From the NCBI GenBank assembly GCA_964545735.1, contig CAZJGS010000003.1, positions 1 to 62,645 of the forward strand: DNA of 62,645 nucleotides, written 5' to 3'. The notes below the pieces were generated by a model. The model saw only the letters and a list, made by a program, of their open reading frames with translations, was not told the DNA's origin and made no database searches. This document shows positions 52,453-60,983 of this stretch, piece by piece; position 1 is the stretch's first letter, and each line of letters opens with the position of its first letter. This DNA comes from Pleomorphochaeta sp964545735 (GTDB taxonomy: Bacteria > Spirochaetota > Spirochaetia > Sphaerochaetales > Sphaerochaetaceae). The position numbers and the translations under genes are program-made.

Positions 52453-52646
52453 TATTTCATCTCCTCAACTTTAACAAGGTGAGCAATGACGTTTACCATG
52501 CCAAGCATTTCAGGAGTTGCATTGATAACTACACTACTACTAATCTTATTTAAACCAATTGCTTTAACAGTGCGGCGTTGCTTTGGTAAAGTACCAGCAA
52601 CACTATGAGTTAAAGTAACTTTAAGTTGTTTTTCCTTTTTAGCCAT
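52452..52646 (-). CDS. rpmD: Ribosomal protein L30
   Basis: 64-residue uL30, KQLKVTLTHSVAGTLPKQRRTVKAIGLNKI being the core. The ATG at 52646 is preferred over the adjacent ATG at 52649 and a GTG at 52658, because the GGGG of the rpsE end is 6 bases upstream and rpsE stops at 52649. Confidence 0.94.
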   Translation of the reverse strand: MAKKEKQLKVTLTHSVAGTLPKQRRTVKAIGLNKISSSVVINATPEMLGMVNVIAHLVKVEEMK

Positions 52647-52648
52647 CA

Positions 52649-53155
52649 TTAACCCCACATGCTTTTTAGAGTTTTACCTCTATTCTTAGCGACTTGGCGA
52701 GCATCAAACAAATTTTCAAATGCATTAAAGGCTGCTTTTACTGTGTTAACAGTATTTTTTGAACCTAAAGATTTACCTAAAATATCTGTAATTCCTGCTG
52801 CATCACATAAAGCTCTAACAGCACCACCAGCAATAACACCGGTACCTGGAACTGCAGGTTTTATGAGAACACTAGCACTTTTAAATTTACCAATACATTC
52901 ATGAGGTATTGTACCGTTTTTAACAGGTACAGTAATCATACTTTCTTTAGCACGATCTACAGCTTTACGAATTGCATCAGTTACATCATTTGCTTTACCA
53001 AAACCATAACCAACTTTGCCTTTTTGGTCTCCAACAACTACAAGAGCTGAGAAAGAGTATCTTCTACCACCCTTTACAACCTTAGAAACACGATTAAGCT
53101 TAATTAGTTTTTCGACGTTGCCGTCGTTTTTGTCATCTTTTCTTGATCTTTCCAC
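52649..53155 (-). CDS. rpsE: Ribosomal protein S5
   Basis: 168-residue uS5, a fidelity-linked protein at the mRNA entrance. The N-terminal domain has KLNRVSKVVKGGRRYSFSALVVVGD and VGYGFGKANDVTDAIRKA; the C-terminal domain has GTGVIAGGAVRALCDAAGI. It starts 9 bases after rplR and abuts rpmD. Confidence 0.97.
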   Translation of the reverse strand: MERSRKDDKNDGNVEKLIKLNRVSKVVKGGRRYSFSALVVVGDQKGKVGYGFGKANDVTDAIRKAVDRAKESMITVPVKNGTIPHECIGKFKSASVLIKPAVPGTGVIAGGAVRALCDAAGITDILGKSLGSKNTVNTVKAAFNAFENLFDARQVAKNRGKTLKSMWG

Positions 53156-53164
53156 GGACTCCCC

Positions 53165-53524
53165 CTAGAACTTCACGCCAGAACTGCGGGCGCCGTCTGC
53201 GATGCTCTTAACAATACCATGATAGAGGTAGCCATTTCTGTCGAATACACAAGTTGTGATATTCTTCTCAATCATCCTCTTACCAATCACCTCACCAAGC
53301 TTTGTTGCATCAGCGATACAGTTTTTCAAGCCTTTAAGTTCAGTTTCGACGGTATTTGCTGAAACAAGAGTTTCACTCGATACATCATCAATTATTTGAA
53401 CATACATATGGTGATTACTACGGAAAACAGTCATCCTCGGTCTGCAGGCAGTACCGGAGATGCTTTTTCTGATATGAAGCTTACGTCTTTTCAGCTTTCT
53501 TTGTTTATCAATTACTTTATCCAT
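53165..53524 (-). CDS. rplR: Ribosomal protein L18
   Basis: 119-residue uL18, binding 5S rRNA. A basic N-terminus (KQRKLKRRKLHIRKSISG) leads to RPRMTVFRSNHHMYVQIIDD, and the protein ends FDRNGYLYHGIVKSIADGARSSGVKF. It lies 14 bases after rplF. Confidence 0.97.
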   Translation of the reverse strand: MDKVIDKQRKLKRRKLHIRKSISGTACRPRMTVFRSNHHMYVQIIDDVSSETLVSANTVETELKGLKNCIADATKLGEVIGKRMIEKNITTCVFDRNGYLYHGIVKSIADGARSSGVKF

Positions 53525-53538
53525 CTCTTACCTACCGA

Positions 53539-54075
53539 TTATTTGCCGGACTTACCGACCTTGCGACGAATGACTTCATCCTCATATTTAACACCTTTAC
53601 CTTTATAAGGTTCAGGTTTACGTAGAGAACGAATTTCCGCAGAAGTCTGACCAACTAATTGCTTATCGATTGCTGAAACAACAATCTTATTTTGTCCTTC
53701 AACGGTAATTGTTACGCCTTCTGGAATAACAAATTCAATAATGTTTGAATAGCCTAAGTTAAGAACAACAATGTTGCCTTTAACTTCTGCACGGTAACCA
53801 ACACCATTTACAATTAAAGTCTTTGAATAACCTTTAGTTACACCAACAACCATGTTGTTTAATAACTGACGGTATAGGCCATGGAAGCTACGGCTAGCTT
53901 TGGATTCGTCTTTGCGAGTTACAATAATTTGTTCTTTTTGAACATCGAAAGCAACTTCTTCACGGACTTGTAGTGTTAATTTACCCTTAGGTCCCTCAAC
54001 ACTTAGAAGGCCGTCTTTAAAAGTAACCTTAACCCCTGCAGGTAGTGCAACGGGCATTTTACCAATACGCGACAT
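53539..54075 (-). CDS. rplF: Ribosomal protein L6
   Basis: 178-residue uL6 near the factor-binding site of the 50S subunit. It has two repeated domains, starts MSRIGKMPVALPAGV and ends RKPEPYKGKGVKYEDEVIRRKVGKSGK, the conserved tail. It follows rpsH by 11 bases. Confidence 0.97.
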   Translation of the reverse strand: MSRIGKMPVALPAGVKVTFKDGLLSVEGPKGKLTLQVREEVAFDVQKEQIIVTRKDESKASRSFHGLYRQLLNNMVVGVTKGYSKTLIVNGVGYRAEVKGNIVVLNLGYSNIIEFVIPEGVTITVEGQNKIVVSAIDKQLVGQTSAEIRSLRKPEPYKGKGVKYEDEVIRRKVGKSGK

Positions 54076-54086
54076 TTTTCACCACC

Positions 54087-54485
54087 TTACCAAATAGTAC
54101 AGATCAGCTCACCACCAATCTTCTTGTCAGAGGCCTTTTTTCCGGTAATAACGCCAGTTGAAGTAGAAACTACTACTACACCATAACCATTAAATACACG
54201 AGGCATGTTACGATAGCCACAATATACACGACGTCCTGGTGTTGAAACACGTTGAATGTCATGAAGTACTGCGCTCTGATTATCATCATATCTTAAGAAA
54301 ACACGGATATTAGATATACCATCTTTTGTCACTTTCTTGAAGTTTTTTACATATCCTTCATTCTTTAAAATCTTTACGATTTGAAGCTTCAATTTAGATG
54401 TGGAAATATCTACTTTTTCATGCTTTGCTTGACTTGCATTTCTGATTTTAGTCAGCATATCTGCAATTGGATCACTTACAGCCAT
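54087..54485 (-). CDS. rpsH: Ribosomal protein S8
   Basis: 132-residue uS8. DPIADMLTKIRNASQAKHEKVDIS starts the protein, and STSTGVITGKKASDKKIGGELICTIW ends it with the rRNA-binding Ser-Thr motif. In E. coli S8 represses the spc operon by binding rplX/rplE mRNA; whether this holds here is unknown. Confidence 0.97.
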   Translation of the reverse strand: MAVSDPIADMLTKIRNASQAKHEKVDISTSKLKLQIVKILKNEGYVKNFKKVTKDGISNIRVFLRYDDNQSAVLHDIQRVSTPGRRVYCGYRNMPRVFNGYGVVVVSTSTGVITGKKASDKKIGGELICTIW

Positions 54486-54494
54486 TTTTATCTC

Positions 54495-54680
54495 CTACCA
54501 ACTTGATTTGGTTACGCCAGGGATCTGACCTTCACTTGCCAATTTTCGAAAGCAGATTCTGCACATATCGAATTTACGCATATAACCACGAGGTCGTCCA
54601 CAGATTCGGCATCTGTTTACCTGTCTAGTACTGAATTTAGGCTCTTTTTGAGCTTTTACAATCAATGATTTTTTAGCCAT
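54495..54680 (-). CDS. rpsN: Ribosomal protein S14, type Z
   Basis: 61-residue short uS14 with a zinc knuckle (C24, C27, C40, C43 in CRICGRPRGY and MCRICFRKLA). This is the zinc-dependent form, as opposed to the longer zinc-free S14. It lies between rplE and rpsH as in most bacteria. Confidence 0.97.
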   Translation of the reverse strand: MAKKSLIVKAQKEPKFSTRQVNRCRICGRPRGYMRKFDMCRICFRKLASEGQIPGVTKSSW

Positions 54681-54693
54681 TTACAATTCCCTC

Positions 54694-55248
54694 TTACTTA
54701 GCGAACGGCATACCAAATTTCTTAAGTAGTGCGCGTCCTTCTTCATCGGTCTTGGCCGTCGTAACGATTGCGATATTCAGACCGCTAATGCGTTCTATTT
54801 TATCGAAGTCAATTTCAGGAAAAATGATCTGTTCAGTAACACCCAAAGAGTAGTTACCATGACCATCAAAAGCATGAGGCTTTACGCCCTTAAAGTCCTT
54901 AACACGTGGTAAAGCAATACCAATTAAGCGTTCCAAGAAAAACCACATATTATTACCACGAAGGGTAACCTTAGCACCAATTTCTTGTCCTTCACGAACT
55001 TTAAAGTTAGCAATAGACTTTCTTGCTTTAGTCTTTACTACATGCTGTCCCGCGATTTGTTCCAATTCTTTTACAGCGGCATCTAGAAGCTTTTTATTAA
55101 TAATAGCTTCACCAACACCAACACTTAGTGTAATTTTTTCAAGGGTAGGAACCTGCATTACAGATTTATAACCTAGCTCTTTGAAAAGAGCAGGTGCTAC
55201 ATCTTCAAGATATTTTGTCTTAAAGGTAGGTATAAACTTTTCTTCCAT
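54694..55248 (-). CDS. rplE: Ribosomal protein L5
   Basis: 184-residue uL5, part of the 5S RNP. The core includes EKITLSVGVGEAIINKK, RKSIANFKVREGQEIGAKVTLRG and FDGHGNYSLGVTEQIIFPEIDFDKIERI. Its ATG overlaps the rplX stop by one base (TAATG). Confidence 0.97.
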   Translation of the reverse strand: MEEKFIPTFKTKYLEDVAPALFKELGYKSVMQVPTLEKITLSVGVGEAIINKKLLDAAVKELEQIAGQHVVKTKARKSIANFKVREGQEIGAKVTLRGNNMWFFLERLIGIALPRVKDFKGVKPHAFDGHGNYSLGVTEQIIFPEIDFDKIERISGLNIAIVTTAKTDEEGRALLKKFGMPFAK

Positions 55249-55550
55249 TAGAGCACTTCCCCGGTTTTTTTCGCGAAACGGACTTTTTTTCCATCATCGT
55301 CGAACTTGTATCCGATCTTACTTACTTTTCCATCTACAAATAATGCAACATTAGAAACGTGGATCGGAGCTTCAATGTCGATTATACCGCCCTTGTCTTG
55401 TGAACTACGCTTTTTAACAGTTTTTTTAACCATATTAGCGCCTTGGACGACTACCCTATCTGTGTTAGGGTTCACCTTAGCTACTTTACCAACATAACCT
55501 TTGTCTTTGCCGGCTAGTATTTTAACGGTGTCGTTTTTCTTGAGCTTCAT
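55248..55550 (-). CDS. rplX: Ribosomal protein L24
   Basis: 100-residue uL24, an early 50S assembly protein with a KOW motif (KNDTVKILAGKDKGYVGKVAKV). The ATG at 55550 is preferred over an upstream in-frame extension to 55589 because the family begins M(K)LKKND and AGGAGAAAAGCA precedes this ATG. Confidence 0.96.
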   Translation of the reverse strand: MKLKKNDTVKILAGKDKGYVGKVAKVNPNTDRVVVQGANMVKKTVKKRSSQDKGGIIDIEAPIHVSNVALFVDGKVSKIGYKFDDDGKKVRFAKKTGEVL

Positions 55551-55560
55551 TGCTTTTCTC

Positions 55561-55926
55561 CTACAACACTTCCGGAGCGAGTGAAACAATCTTCATATAA
55601 CCGTTACGTAGCTCACGAGCTACAGGTCCAAAGATTCTTTTACCGCGGGGGTTATTGTTGGCATCAATGATAACACATGCGTTATCATCGAACCTGATAT
55701 AGGTACCGTCAGGTCTACGGTATTCCTTCTTAGTTCGTACTACAACAGCTTTCAAAACAGTACCTTTTTTAATAGCACCATTTGGAAGAGCGTTCTTTAC
55801 TGCAACTACCACAATATCACCAACACTAGCTACGAATCTATGGCTACCACCTAATACTTTGATAACTTGAACACGTTTTGCGCCGCTATTGTCAGCAACA
55901 TTTAAATAACTCTGCATTTGTACCAT
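55561..55926 (-). CDS. rplN: Ribosomal protein L14
   Basis: 121-residue uL14, contacting 16S rRNA across the subunit interface. MVQMQSYLNVADNSGAKRVQVIKVLGG is the highly conserved start, and FGPVARELRNGYMKIVSLAPEVL the end. GGAGATACGTC lies before the ATG. Confidence 0.98.
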   Translation of the reverse strand: MVQMQSYLNVADNSGAKRVQVIKVLGGSHRFVASVGDIVVVAVKNALPNGAIKKGTVLKAVVVRTKKEYRRPDGTYIRFDDNACVIIDANNNPRGKRIFGPVARELRNGYMKIVSLAPEVL

Positions 55927-55941
55927 GACGTATCTCCTTGC

Positions 55942-56193
55942 TTAACGAGCACGCTCGACGACTTGAGTTAGGCGCCAGCACTTGTCTTTGCTATAATGAC
56001 GACATTCAATAACACGAACTGTGTCACCAATATGAGCATCATTTCTTTCGTCATGGGCCTTAACTTTTTTAGTTTTGGTCACATACTTTTTATACAAAGG
56101 ATGTAGGCTTCTAGTGTCAATGGCAACAACAATTGTTTTATCCATTTTATCACTAACAACCTTTCCTGTAAAAGTTTTTTTACTTACTTCCAT
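55942..56193 (-). CDS. rpsQ: Ribosomal protein S17
   Basis: 83-residue uS17, a primary 16S rRNA binder. FTGKVVSDKMDKTIVVAIDTRSLHPLYKKYV is the OB-fold core, with IGDTVRVIECRHYSKDKCWRL following. Gaps are 16 bases to rpmC and 15 to rplN. Confidence 0.97.
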   Translation of the reverse strand: MEVSKKTFTGKVVSDKMDKTIVVAIDTRSLHPLYKKYVTKTKKVKAHDERNDAHIGDTVRVIECRHYSKDKCWRLTQVVERAR

Positions 56194-56209
56194 TTACCTC
56201 GAGCCTCTC

Positions 56210-56416
56210 TTAATTAGCGGATGTGCGAATGCCTAAAGCATACTCATGGATAAGAGTGTTAAGGCGAGCAATATGTCTCTTAACATTTCTAATTGCCAGA
56301 GGGTTTTCAACATGACCTAGAACCCTATCCATACGAACGCCTAAGTATTGCTTACGAAGTTCATCACGCTTAGCGATCATTTCTTCCAATGTTAGATCTT
56401 TGAATGAATTCTTCAT
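56210..56416 (-). CDS. rpmC: Ribosomal protein L29
   Basis: 68-residue uL29, a two-helix protein at the tunnel exit. SFKDLTLEEMIAKRDELRKQYLGVRMDRVLGHVENP and NVKRHIARLNTLIHEY are characteristic. One base separates it from rplP. Confidence 0.95.
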   Translation of the reverse strand: MKNSFKDLTLEEMIAKRDELRKQYLGVRMDRVLGHVENPLAIRNVKRHIARLNTLIHEYALGIRTSAN

Positions 56417-56417
56417 G

Positions 56418-56834
56418 CTATTCTACCTCTCTTCTAACTATAATCTTCGTTTTGATTGGTAACTTTTGAGCAGCAAGTAAAAGAGCTTCACGAGCTAATT
56501 CTTGGTCAACACCAGCCATTTCAAACATCATAGCGCCTTGTTTAACAACTGCTACCCAACCTTCTGGGTTACCTTTACCTTTACCCTGTCTTGTTTCAGC
56601 AGGCTTCTTGGTATAAGGCATATCAGGAAAAATCCTGATCCATACTTTACCATTACGCTTAATATGACGGGTCATCGCAATACGAGCAGCTTCAATTTGA
56701 CGGTTTGTAATCCATTTTGGCTCTAAAGCCATAAGACCAATTTCGCCAAATGCAATTGTATTACCACGATGAGCAACACCATCACGAGTTCCTCTATGCT
56801 TTTTTCTATGTATGACTCTTTTAGGACTTAGCAT
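56418..56834 (-). CDS. rplP: Ribosomal protein L16
   Basis: 138-residue uL16, near the A-site tRNA elbow. MLSPKRVIHRKKHRGTRDGVAHRGN begins the protein; RIFPDMPYTKKPAETRQGKGKGNPEGWVAVVKQG is the conserved loop with the Arg that is hydroxylated in some bacteria. The ATG overlaps the rpsC stop (TAATG). Confidence 0.97.
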   Translation of the reverse strand: MLSPKRVIHRKKHRGTRDGVAHRGNTIAFGEIGLMALEPKWITNRQIEAARIAMTRHIKRNGKVWIRIFPDMPYTKKPAETRQGKGKGNPEGWVAVVKQGAMMFEMAGVDQELAREALLLAAQKLPIKTKIIVRREVE

Positions 56835-57526
56835 TAATTAACTCCTTTAGCAGGTTTTTTAACTAAACCACCTGCGTCATTCTTTTTAGCGTGATCATAG
56901 ATTTCGCCATTGAACACCCAAACTTTAATACCAATAGCACCAAAGGTTGTGCGAGCAGTAGCTACACCGTAATCAATATCTGAACGTAATGTATGTAGAG
57001 GTACACGCCCATCTTTCATCCATTCTGTTCTTGCAATTTCAGCACCACCAAGACGACCAGAAACTTTAATCTTTACGCCTTGAACACCACTTTGCATTGC
57101 TTTAGAAACAGCCATTTTCATAGTTCTTCTAAATGATCCACGTGATGTAAGTTGCTTTGCTACATTTTGAGCAATAATTGAAGCATTACCTTCAGGTTTC
57201 TTGATTTCTTTAATCTTGATTTGAACCTTTTTATTGGAAATCTTTTGTAAACGAGCGCCTAACTTTTCAACATTTGAACCCTTAGAACCAATAATAATTC
57301 CTGGGCGACTTGTTGTTATAACAATAGTTACGCGTTGTGGTTTACGGATGATCTCAACATCAGCAATATCAGCACCTTGTACTTCTGGACAGTCTACTAA
57401 AGTTTTACGTAATTGTAAATCTTCATGTAATGTATCTGCATATTCTTTAGAATCTACATACCATTTTGACTTCCAAGTTTTATTAACTCCTAGACGGAGT
57501 CCAATTGGATTAACTTTTTGTCCCAT
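56834..57526 (-). CDS. rpsC: Ribosomal protein S3
   Basis: 230-residue uS3, with KH domain IIGSKGSNVEKLGARLQKI at the mRNA entry and C-terminal IARTEWMKDGRVPLHTLRSDIDYGVATA, which gives helicase activity. No gap separates it from rplV. The tail HAKKNDAGGLVKKPAKG is a short basic extension. Confidence 0.98.
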   Translation of the reverse strand: MGQKVNPIGLRLGVNKTWKSKWYVDSKEYADTLHEDLQLRKTLVDCPEVQGADIADVEIIRKPQRVTIVITTSRPGIIIGSKGSNVEKLGARLQKISNKKVQIKIKEIKKPEGNASIIAQNVAKQLTSRGSFRRTMKMAVSKAMQSGVQGVKIKVSGRLGGAEIARTEWMKDGRVPLHTLRSDIDYGVATARTTFGAIGIKVWVFNGEIYDHAKKNDAGGLVKKPAKGVN

Positions 57527-57889
57527 TTATTCCCCCAAGTTTGCTTTTTCGTCAACAATTACTGTTATATGAGACATTCTCTTGAGTAGAATATCACGTC
57601 TACCATGGGATCTTGGCCATACACGTTTCATGCGAGGACCTTCGTCTATCATTAACTGTGTAACATACAATGAATCTTCATCAATTTTGCTGTTAACATT
57701 CATAGCATTAGCACTAGCACTCTGAATTACCTTAAGAAGAAGTCTTGCACCTTTTTGAGGCATAGCCTCTAAGATAGCAACAGCTTCAGTGTAAGGTTTT
57801 CTCCTAATTAAGTTTGCAACTGGGCGAACTTTAGTTGGAGAAATCATAAGATACTTAGCTACTGCTCTGTAGCCTGTATAATTTTTCAT
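57527..57889 (-). CDS. rplV: Ribosomal protein L22
   Basis: 120-residue uL22, whose hairpin lines the exit tunnel. The AVAKYLMISPTKVRPVANLIRRKPY helix, SANAMNVNSKIDEDSLYVTQLMIDEGPRMKRVWPRSHGRRDIL loop and IVDEKA end are clear. The loop is the site of macrolide-resistance changes in other bacteria; nothing unusual is seen. Confidence 0.97.
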   Translation of the reverse strand: MKNYTGYRAVAKYLMISPTKVRPVANLIRRKPYTEAVAILEAMPQKGARLLLKVIQSASANAMNVNSKIDEDSLYVTQLMIDEGPRMKRVWPRSHGRRDILLKRMSHITVIVDEKANLGE

Positions 57890-57892
57890 ATC

Positions 57893-58171
57893 TTACCTTC
57901 CCTTCTTTTTATCAGAGGCAGCGTGGCCACGGAATAATCTAGTCGGGGAAAACTCGCCGAGCTTGTGTCCAACTAAGTTCTCAGTTACGTAAACTGGAAT
58001 CCAAGTTTTACCATTATAAACAGAAATTGTGATTCCCACCATTTCCGGAATAATAGTTGAAGCACGAGAATATGTCTTAAGCATAGCTTTACTACCAGAC
58101 TCGCTAGCTTCTGTAACTCTTTTTAAAAGCTTCTTTTCAATAAAAGGGCCTTTTTTAATCGATCTTGCCAT
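57893..58171 (-). CDS. rpsS: Ribosomal protein S19
   Basis: 92-residue uS19, which pairs with S13 at the 30S head. MARSIKKGPFIEKKLLKRV, RASTIIPEMVGITISVYNGKTWIPVYVTENLVGHKLGEFSPTR and FRGHAASDKKKGR match the family. It follows rplB by 9 bases. Confidence 0.98.
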   Translation of the reverse strand: MARSIKKGPFIEKKLLKRVTEASESGSKAMLKTYSRASTIIPEMVGITISVYNGKTWIPVYVTENLVGHKLGEFSPTRLFRGHAASDKKKGR

Positions 58172-58180
58172 TTTATACTC

Positions 58181-59005
58181 CTACTTTCGCTTCTTAACGA
58201 TGAACTTACTTGAAGGCTTCTTCTTAGAACGAGTCTTTCCGCCCTTAGTTGGTTTACCCCAAGGTGTAACTGGATGACGACCGCCATTAGTTTTACCTTC
58301 ACCACCACCATGTGGGTGATCAACAGGGTTCATTACAACACCACGAACTTTTGGACGTCTTCCAAGATGGCGGGATTTACCAGCTTTACCTAAGTTAACA
58401 TTCATGTGATCTACATTACCTAATTGGCCAATAGTTGCATAACATTCACTGAATATTAAGCGCATTTCACCTGAAGGTAATTTAACTGTTACGTAGTCAC
58501 CATTTTTAGCTACAATTGATGAACCTAAACCTGCACTACGAACTAGTTGCCCACCACGACCAAGTGCTAATTCAATATTAAATACTTGGACACCTAGAGG
58601 AATATTCTTCAGAGGAAGAGCATTACCAATAGCTAGTGGAGCTTCTGGACCACTCAATACTTTAGTACCAACAAGTAAGCCTTTTGGAGCTAACATATAA
58701 CGTTTTTCACCGTCTACATAAAATACTAAAGCAATATTTGCTGTTCTATTTGGATCATATTCGATGGTCTTTACAGTACCAGGAATACCAATTTTATTAC
58801 GCTTAAAGTCAATAATACGATAAGCTCGTTTATGCCCACCACCTCTTCGGCGTACACTAATACGACCATGACTATCACGACCAGCTTTTTTGCTTAAGCT
58901 AGTTGTAAGAGATTTCTCCGGTCTGTTAGTGGTTAAGTCGTCAAATACTAAAGTAGTCTTCTGACGAAGAGCGGGAGTATTGGGCTTATAAGATTTAAGA
59001 GCCAT
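58181..59005 (-). CDS. rplB: Ribosomal protein L2
   Basis: 274-residue uL2, which is essential for peptidyl-transferase centre integrity. RGGGHKRAYRIIDFKRNKIGIPG and the active-site-near NPVDHPHGGGEGKTNGGRHPVTPWGKPTKGGKTR (with the important His) are conserved. Spacing is 14 bases from rplW. Confidence 0.98.
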   Translation of the reverse strand: MALKSYKPNTPALRQKTTLVFDDLTTNRPEKSLTTSLSKKAGRDSHGRISVRRRGGGHKRAYRIIDFKRNKIGIPGTVKTIEYDPNRTANIALVFYVDGEKRYMLAPKGLLVGTKVLSGPEAPLAIGNALPLKNIPLGVQVFNIELALGRGGQLVRSAGLGSSIVAKNGDYVTVKLPSGEMRLIFSECYATIGQLGNVDHMNVNLGKAGKSRHLGRRPKVRGVVMNPVDHPHGGGEGKTNGGRHPVTPWGKPTKGGKTRSKKKPSSKFIVKKRK

Positions 59006-59019
59006 TTTCCAAATTCTCC

Positions 59020-59322
59020 TTATACGCCTTCGATGGCTTGGATAGTATCACCCTTAGCCAAAGTCACGACAGCCTTTTTCCAGTTACCAGTGTTACCTTT
59101 TATAGCACCACCTTTGCCTCTAGAAAATTTTGGCTTGCCTTTTACAATCATTACATTACATTTTGTAACTGAAACTTTGAATAATTCAGCTACTGCAGAC
59201 ATAGCATCGAACTTATTAGCACGACTACTTATCCTGAATGTATACTTTTTATATTCACCATCACGAGCAATATTTGATTTTTCGCTCAATACTGGTGCAA
59301 TGATAATTTCATCTGCTCTCAT
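59020..59322 (-). CDS. rplW: Ribosomal protein L23
   Basis: 100-residue uL23, the docking site for trigger factor and SRP at the tunnel exit. The family core is APVLSEKSNIARDGEYKKYTF and AVAELFKVSVTKCNVMIVKGK. The Arg/Lys-rich loop is short, as is normal for bacteria. Confidence 0.96.
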   Translation of the reverse strand: MRADEIIIAPVLSEKSNIARDGEYKKYTFRISSRANKFDAMSAVAELFKVSVTKCNVMIVKGKPKFSRGKGGAIKGNTGNWKKAVVTLAKGDTIQAIEGV

Positions 59323-59334
59323 TTCATGGCCCCC

Positions 59335-59964
59335 TTATCTGTCGCCGTAGAAGCTATTCAAGTTGGAAACTGCTGTTTCCAACACAAGAATTTTTCTAGC
59401 GTAAAGAAGCTCTTTAGCAGAGAGTTTATCGAATGAAAGAACATGTAAATAAGGGATGTTCTTTGCTGCTCTACGCATCAATACATCATCATCCTTCAAA
59501 ATAAGAGTTGTTCTTTTTTCGTCACACTTGAAATTCTTCAATATGGCAGAGAGATCTTTAGTTTTGCCGTTTTCACTTGTAAAGTCTTCAACTACAACCA
59601 GACGTTCATCTTGAACACCTTTTGAAAGAAGACTTCTCAAAGCTAAACGCTTCATCTTCTTAGGTAGTTGATAACTATAATCACGAGGTTTAGGTCCAAA
59701 AATGGTACCACCACCAACATGTACAGGAGACTTTTTATCACCGAAACGTGCATTACCAGTTCCCTTCTGCTTGAAAGGCTTAGTATTGCTGTAATTGACC
59801 TCAGCACGGGTCTTGGTGCTTGCTGTACCAACACGGCGATTAGCAAGCTCATTGTTTACGGCATAATATATACATCCGTCACTAACTTCACAATTAAATA
59901 CTCTTTCATTTAATTCGATAGTTTTGACTTCGCTGCCGTCTGTAGAAAAGACTTTATATTCCAT
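59335..59964 (-). CDS. rplD: Ribosomal protein L4
   Basis: 209-residue uL4, with an exit-tunnel loop containing TKPFKQKGTGNARFGDKKSPVHVGGGTIFGPKPRDYSYQLPKKMKRLALRSLLS. The ATG at 59964 gives the family N-terminus MEYKVFSTDG; a GTG at 59976 is open but adds four residues and has a poorer site. In E. coli L4 represses the S10 operon through its leader; here tuf precedes rpsJ, so any such control would differ. Confidence 0.95.
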   Translation of the reverse strand: MEYKVFSTDGSEVKTIELNERVFNCEVSDGCIYYAVNNELANRRVGTASTKTRAEVNYSNTKPFKQKGTGNARFGDKKSPVHVGGGTIFGPKPRDYSYQLPKKMKRLALRSLLSKGVQDERLVVVEDFTSENGKTKDLSAILKNFKCDEKRTTLILKDDDVLMRRAAKNIPYLHVLSFDKLSAKELLYARKILVLETAVSNLNSFYGDR

Positions 59965-59976
59965 AATCTCTCGCAC

Positions 59977-60597
59977 CTACTTCTTGATCGCTTTATTAAC
60001 GATGACTACGCTTTGAGAGGGACCAGGAATTGCACCTTTTACCATTAGTACCTGCATGGTTTCATCTACACGAATCACTTTTAGATTCTGTACTGTTGCT
60101 CTGTCACCACCCATACGTCCAGCCATATTCCGGCCTTTAAATGTACGAGAAGGTGTAGCTGCCATACCAGTACCACCGATATCTCTGTGGAACTTTGAAC
60201 CGTGGGTTGCTCGTCCTCCAGAAAAACCGTGGCGCTTCATACCACCAGCGAATCCCTTACCTTTTGAGGTACCTGTTACGTCAACGAATGTAGAATCTTT
60301 AAATATATCTACGCCTAATTCGTCGCCAACTTTTACTTCCTTTTCATAGCCGCGAAATTCAATAACATTTTGCTTTGGTGCACATGTATCTTTGAATTGG
60401 CCTGCGAAAGGTTTAGTAATGGTGCTCTTCTTTTTGTCAACTGAACCTAAGATTGCAGCTTCATAGCCGTTCTTTTCTTGGGTTCTCTGATCGATGACAA
60501 CATTGCTCTCAAACTTTATAACAGTCACAGGAGTGAGTCTGCCTTCAGCATCAAACACCTGTGTCATTCCAATTTTTTTGCCGATAAGCCCTAACAT
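59977..60597 (-). CDS. rplC: Ribosomal protein L3
   Basis: 206-residue uL3. MLGLIGKKIGMTQVFDAEGRLTPVTVIKFE starts it; GKGFAGGMKRHGFSGGRATHGSKFHRDIGGTGM is the long loop reaching the peptidyl-transferase centre, and MAGRMGGDRATVQNLKVIRVD follows. It starts 16 bases after rpsJ. Confidence 0.98.
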   Translation of the reverse strand: MLGLIGKKIGMTQVFDAEGRLTPVTVIKFESNVVIDQRTQEKNGYEAAILGSVDKKKSTITKPFAGQFKDTCAPKQNVIEFRGYEKEVKVGDELGVDIFKDSTFVDVTGTSKGKGFAGGMKRHGFSGGRATHGSKFHRDIGGTGMAATPSRTFKGRNMAGRMGGDRATVQNLKVIRVDETMQVLMVKGAIPGPSQSVVIVNKAIKK

Positions 60598-60613
60598 TTC
60601 TTACCTCACCTCT

Positions 60614-60922
60614 TTACTGCTTAATCTCTACATCAACACCGGCTGGAAGCTCAAGCTTCATTAGTGCATCCATAACCTTAGACGTAGGATCTAAAATATC
60701 AATTAATCGCTTATGAGTTCTCATTTCAAACTGCTCACGGGACTTTTTATTGACATGGGGCGATTTCAGGACAGTGTACTTGTTAATACGAGTTGGGAGA
60801 GGTACCGGACCTGAAACTTTTGCACCGGCCTTTACTACTGTCTGAACGATTGCTTTTGAGCTTTGTTCTACAAGCTCAACATCAAAACCTCTCAATCTGA
60901 CTCGAATTCTTTCTTTAGCCAT
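60614..60922 (-). CDS. rpsJ: Ribosomal protein S10
   Basis: 102-residue uS10, which also functions as NusE in antitermination. The core is RVRLRGFDVELVEQSSKAIVQTV and PLPTRINKYTVLKSPHVNKKSREQFEMRTHKRLIDI. The ribosome site GGAGG (after a T6 run) comes directly after the terminator stem at 60941-60969, so initiation and termination signals are merged. Confidence 0.98.
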   Translation of the reverse strand: MAKERIRVRLRGFDVELVEQSSKAIVQTVVKAGAKVSGPVPLPTRINKYTVLKSPHVNKKSREQFEMRTHKRLIDILDPTSKVMDALMKLELPAGVDVEIKQ

Positions 60923-60931
60923 TATTCCTCC

Positions 60932-60969
60932 AAAAAACGGGTCTTGTCAGGTATTACTACCGACAAGAC
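60932..60969 (-). terminator. Terminator/attenuator between tuf and rpsJ
   Basis: 12-bp stem with one bulged base: GTCTTGTC plus GGTA pairing with TACC plus GACAAGAC around a 4-base loop (60941-60969), followed on the minus strand by CCGTTTTTT and at once by the GGAGG of rpsJ. It would stop a fraction of transcripts after tuf and set the tuf:S10-operon ratio. Confidence 0.85.
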
Positions 60970-60983
60970 ATTCGATGTAAGAA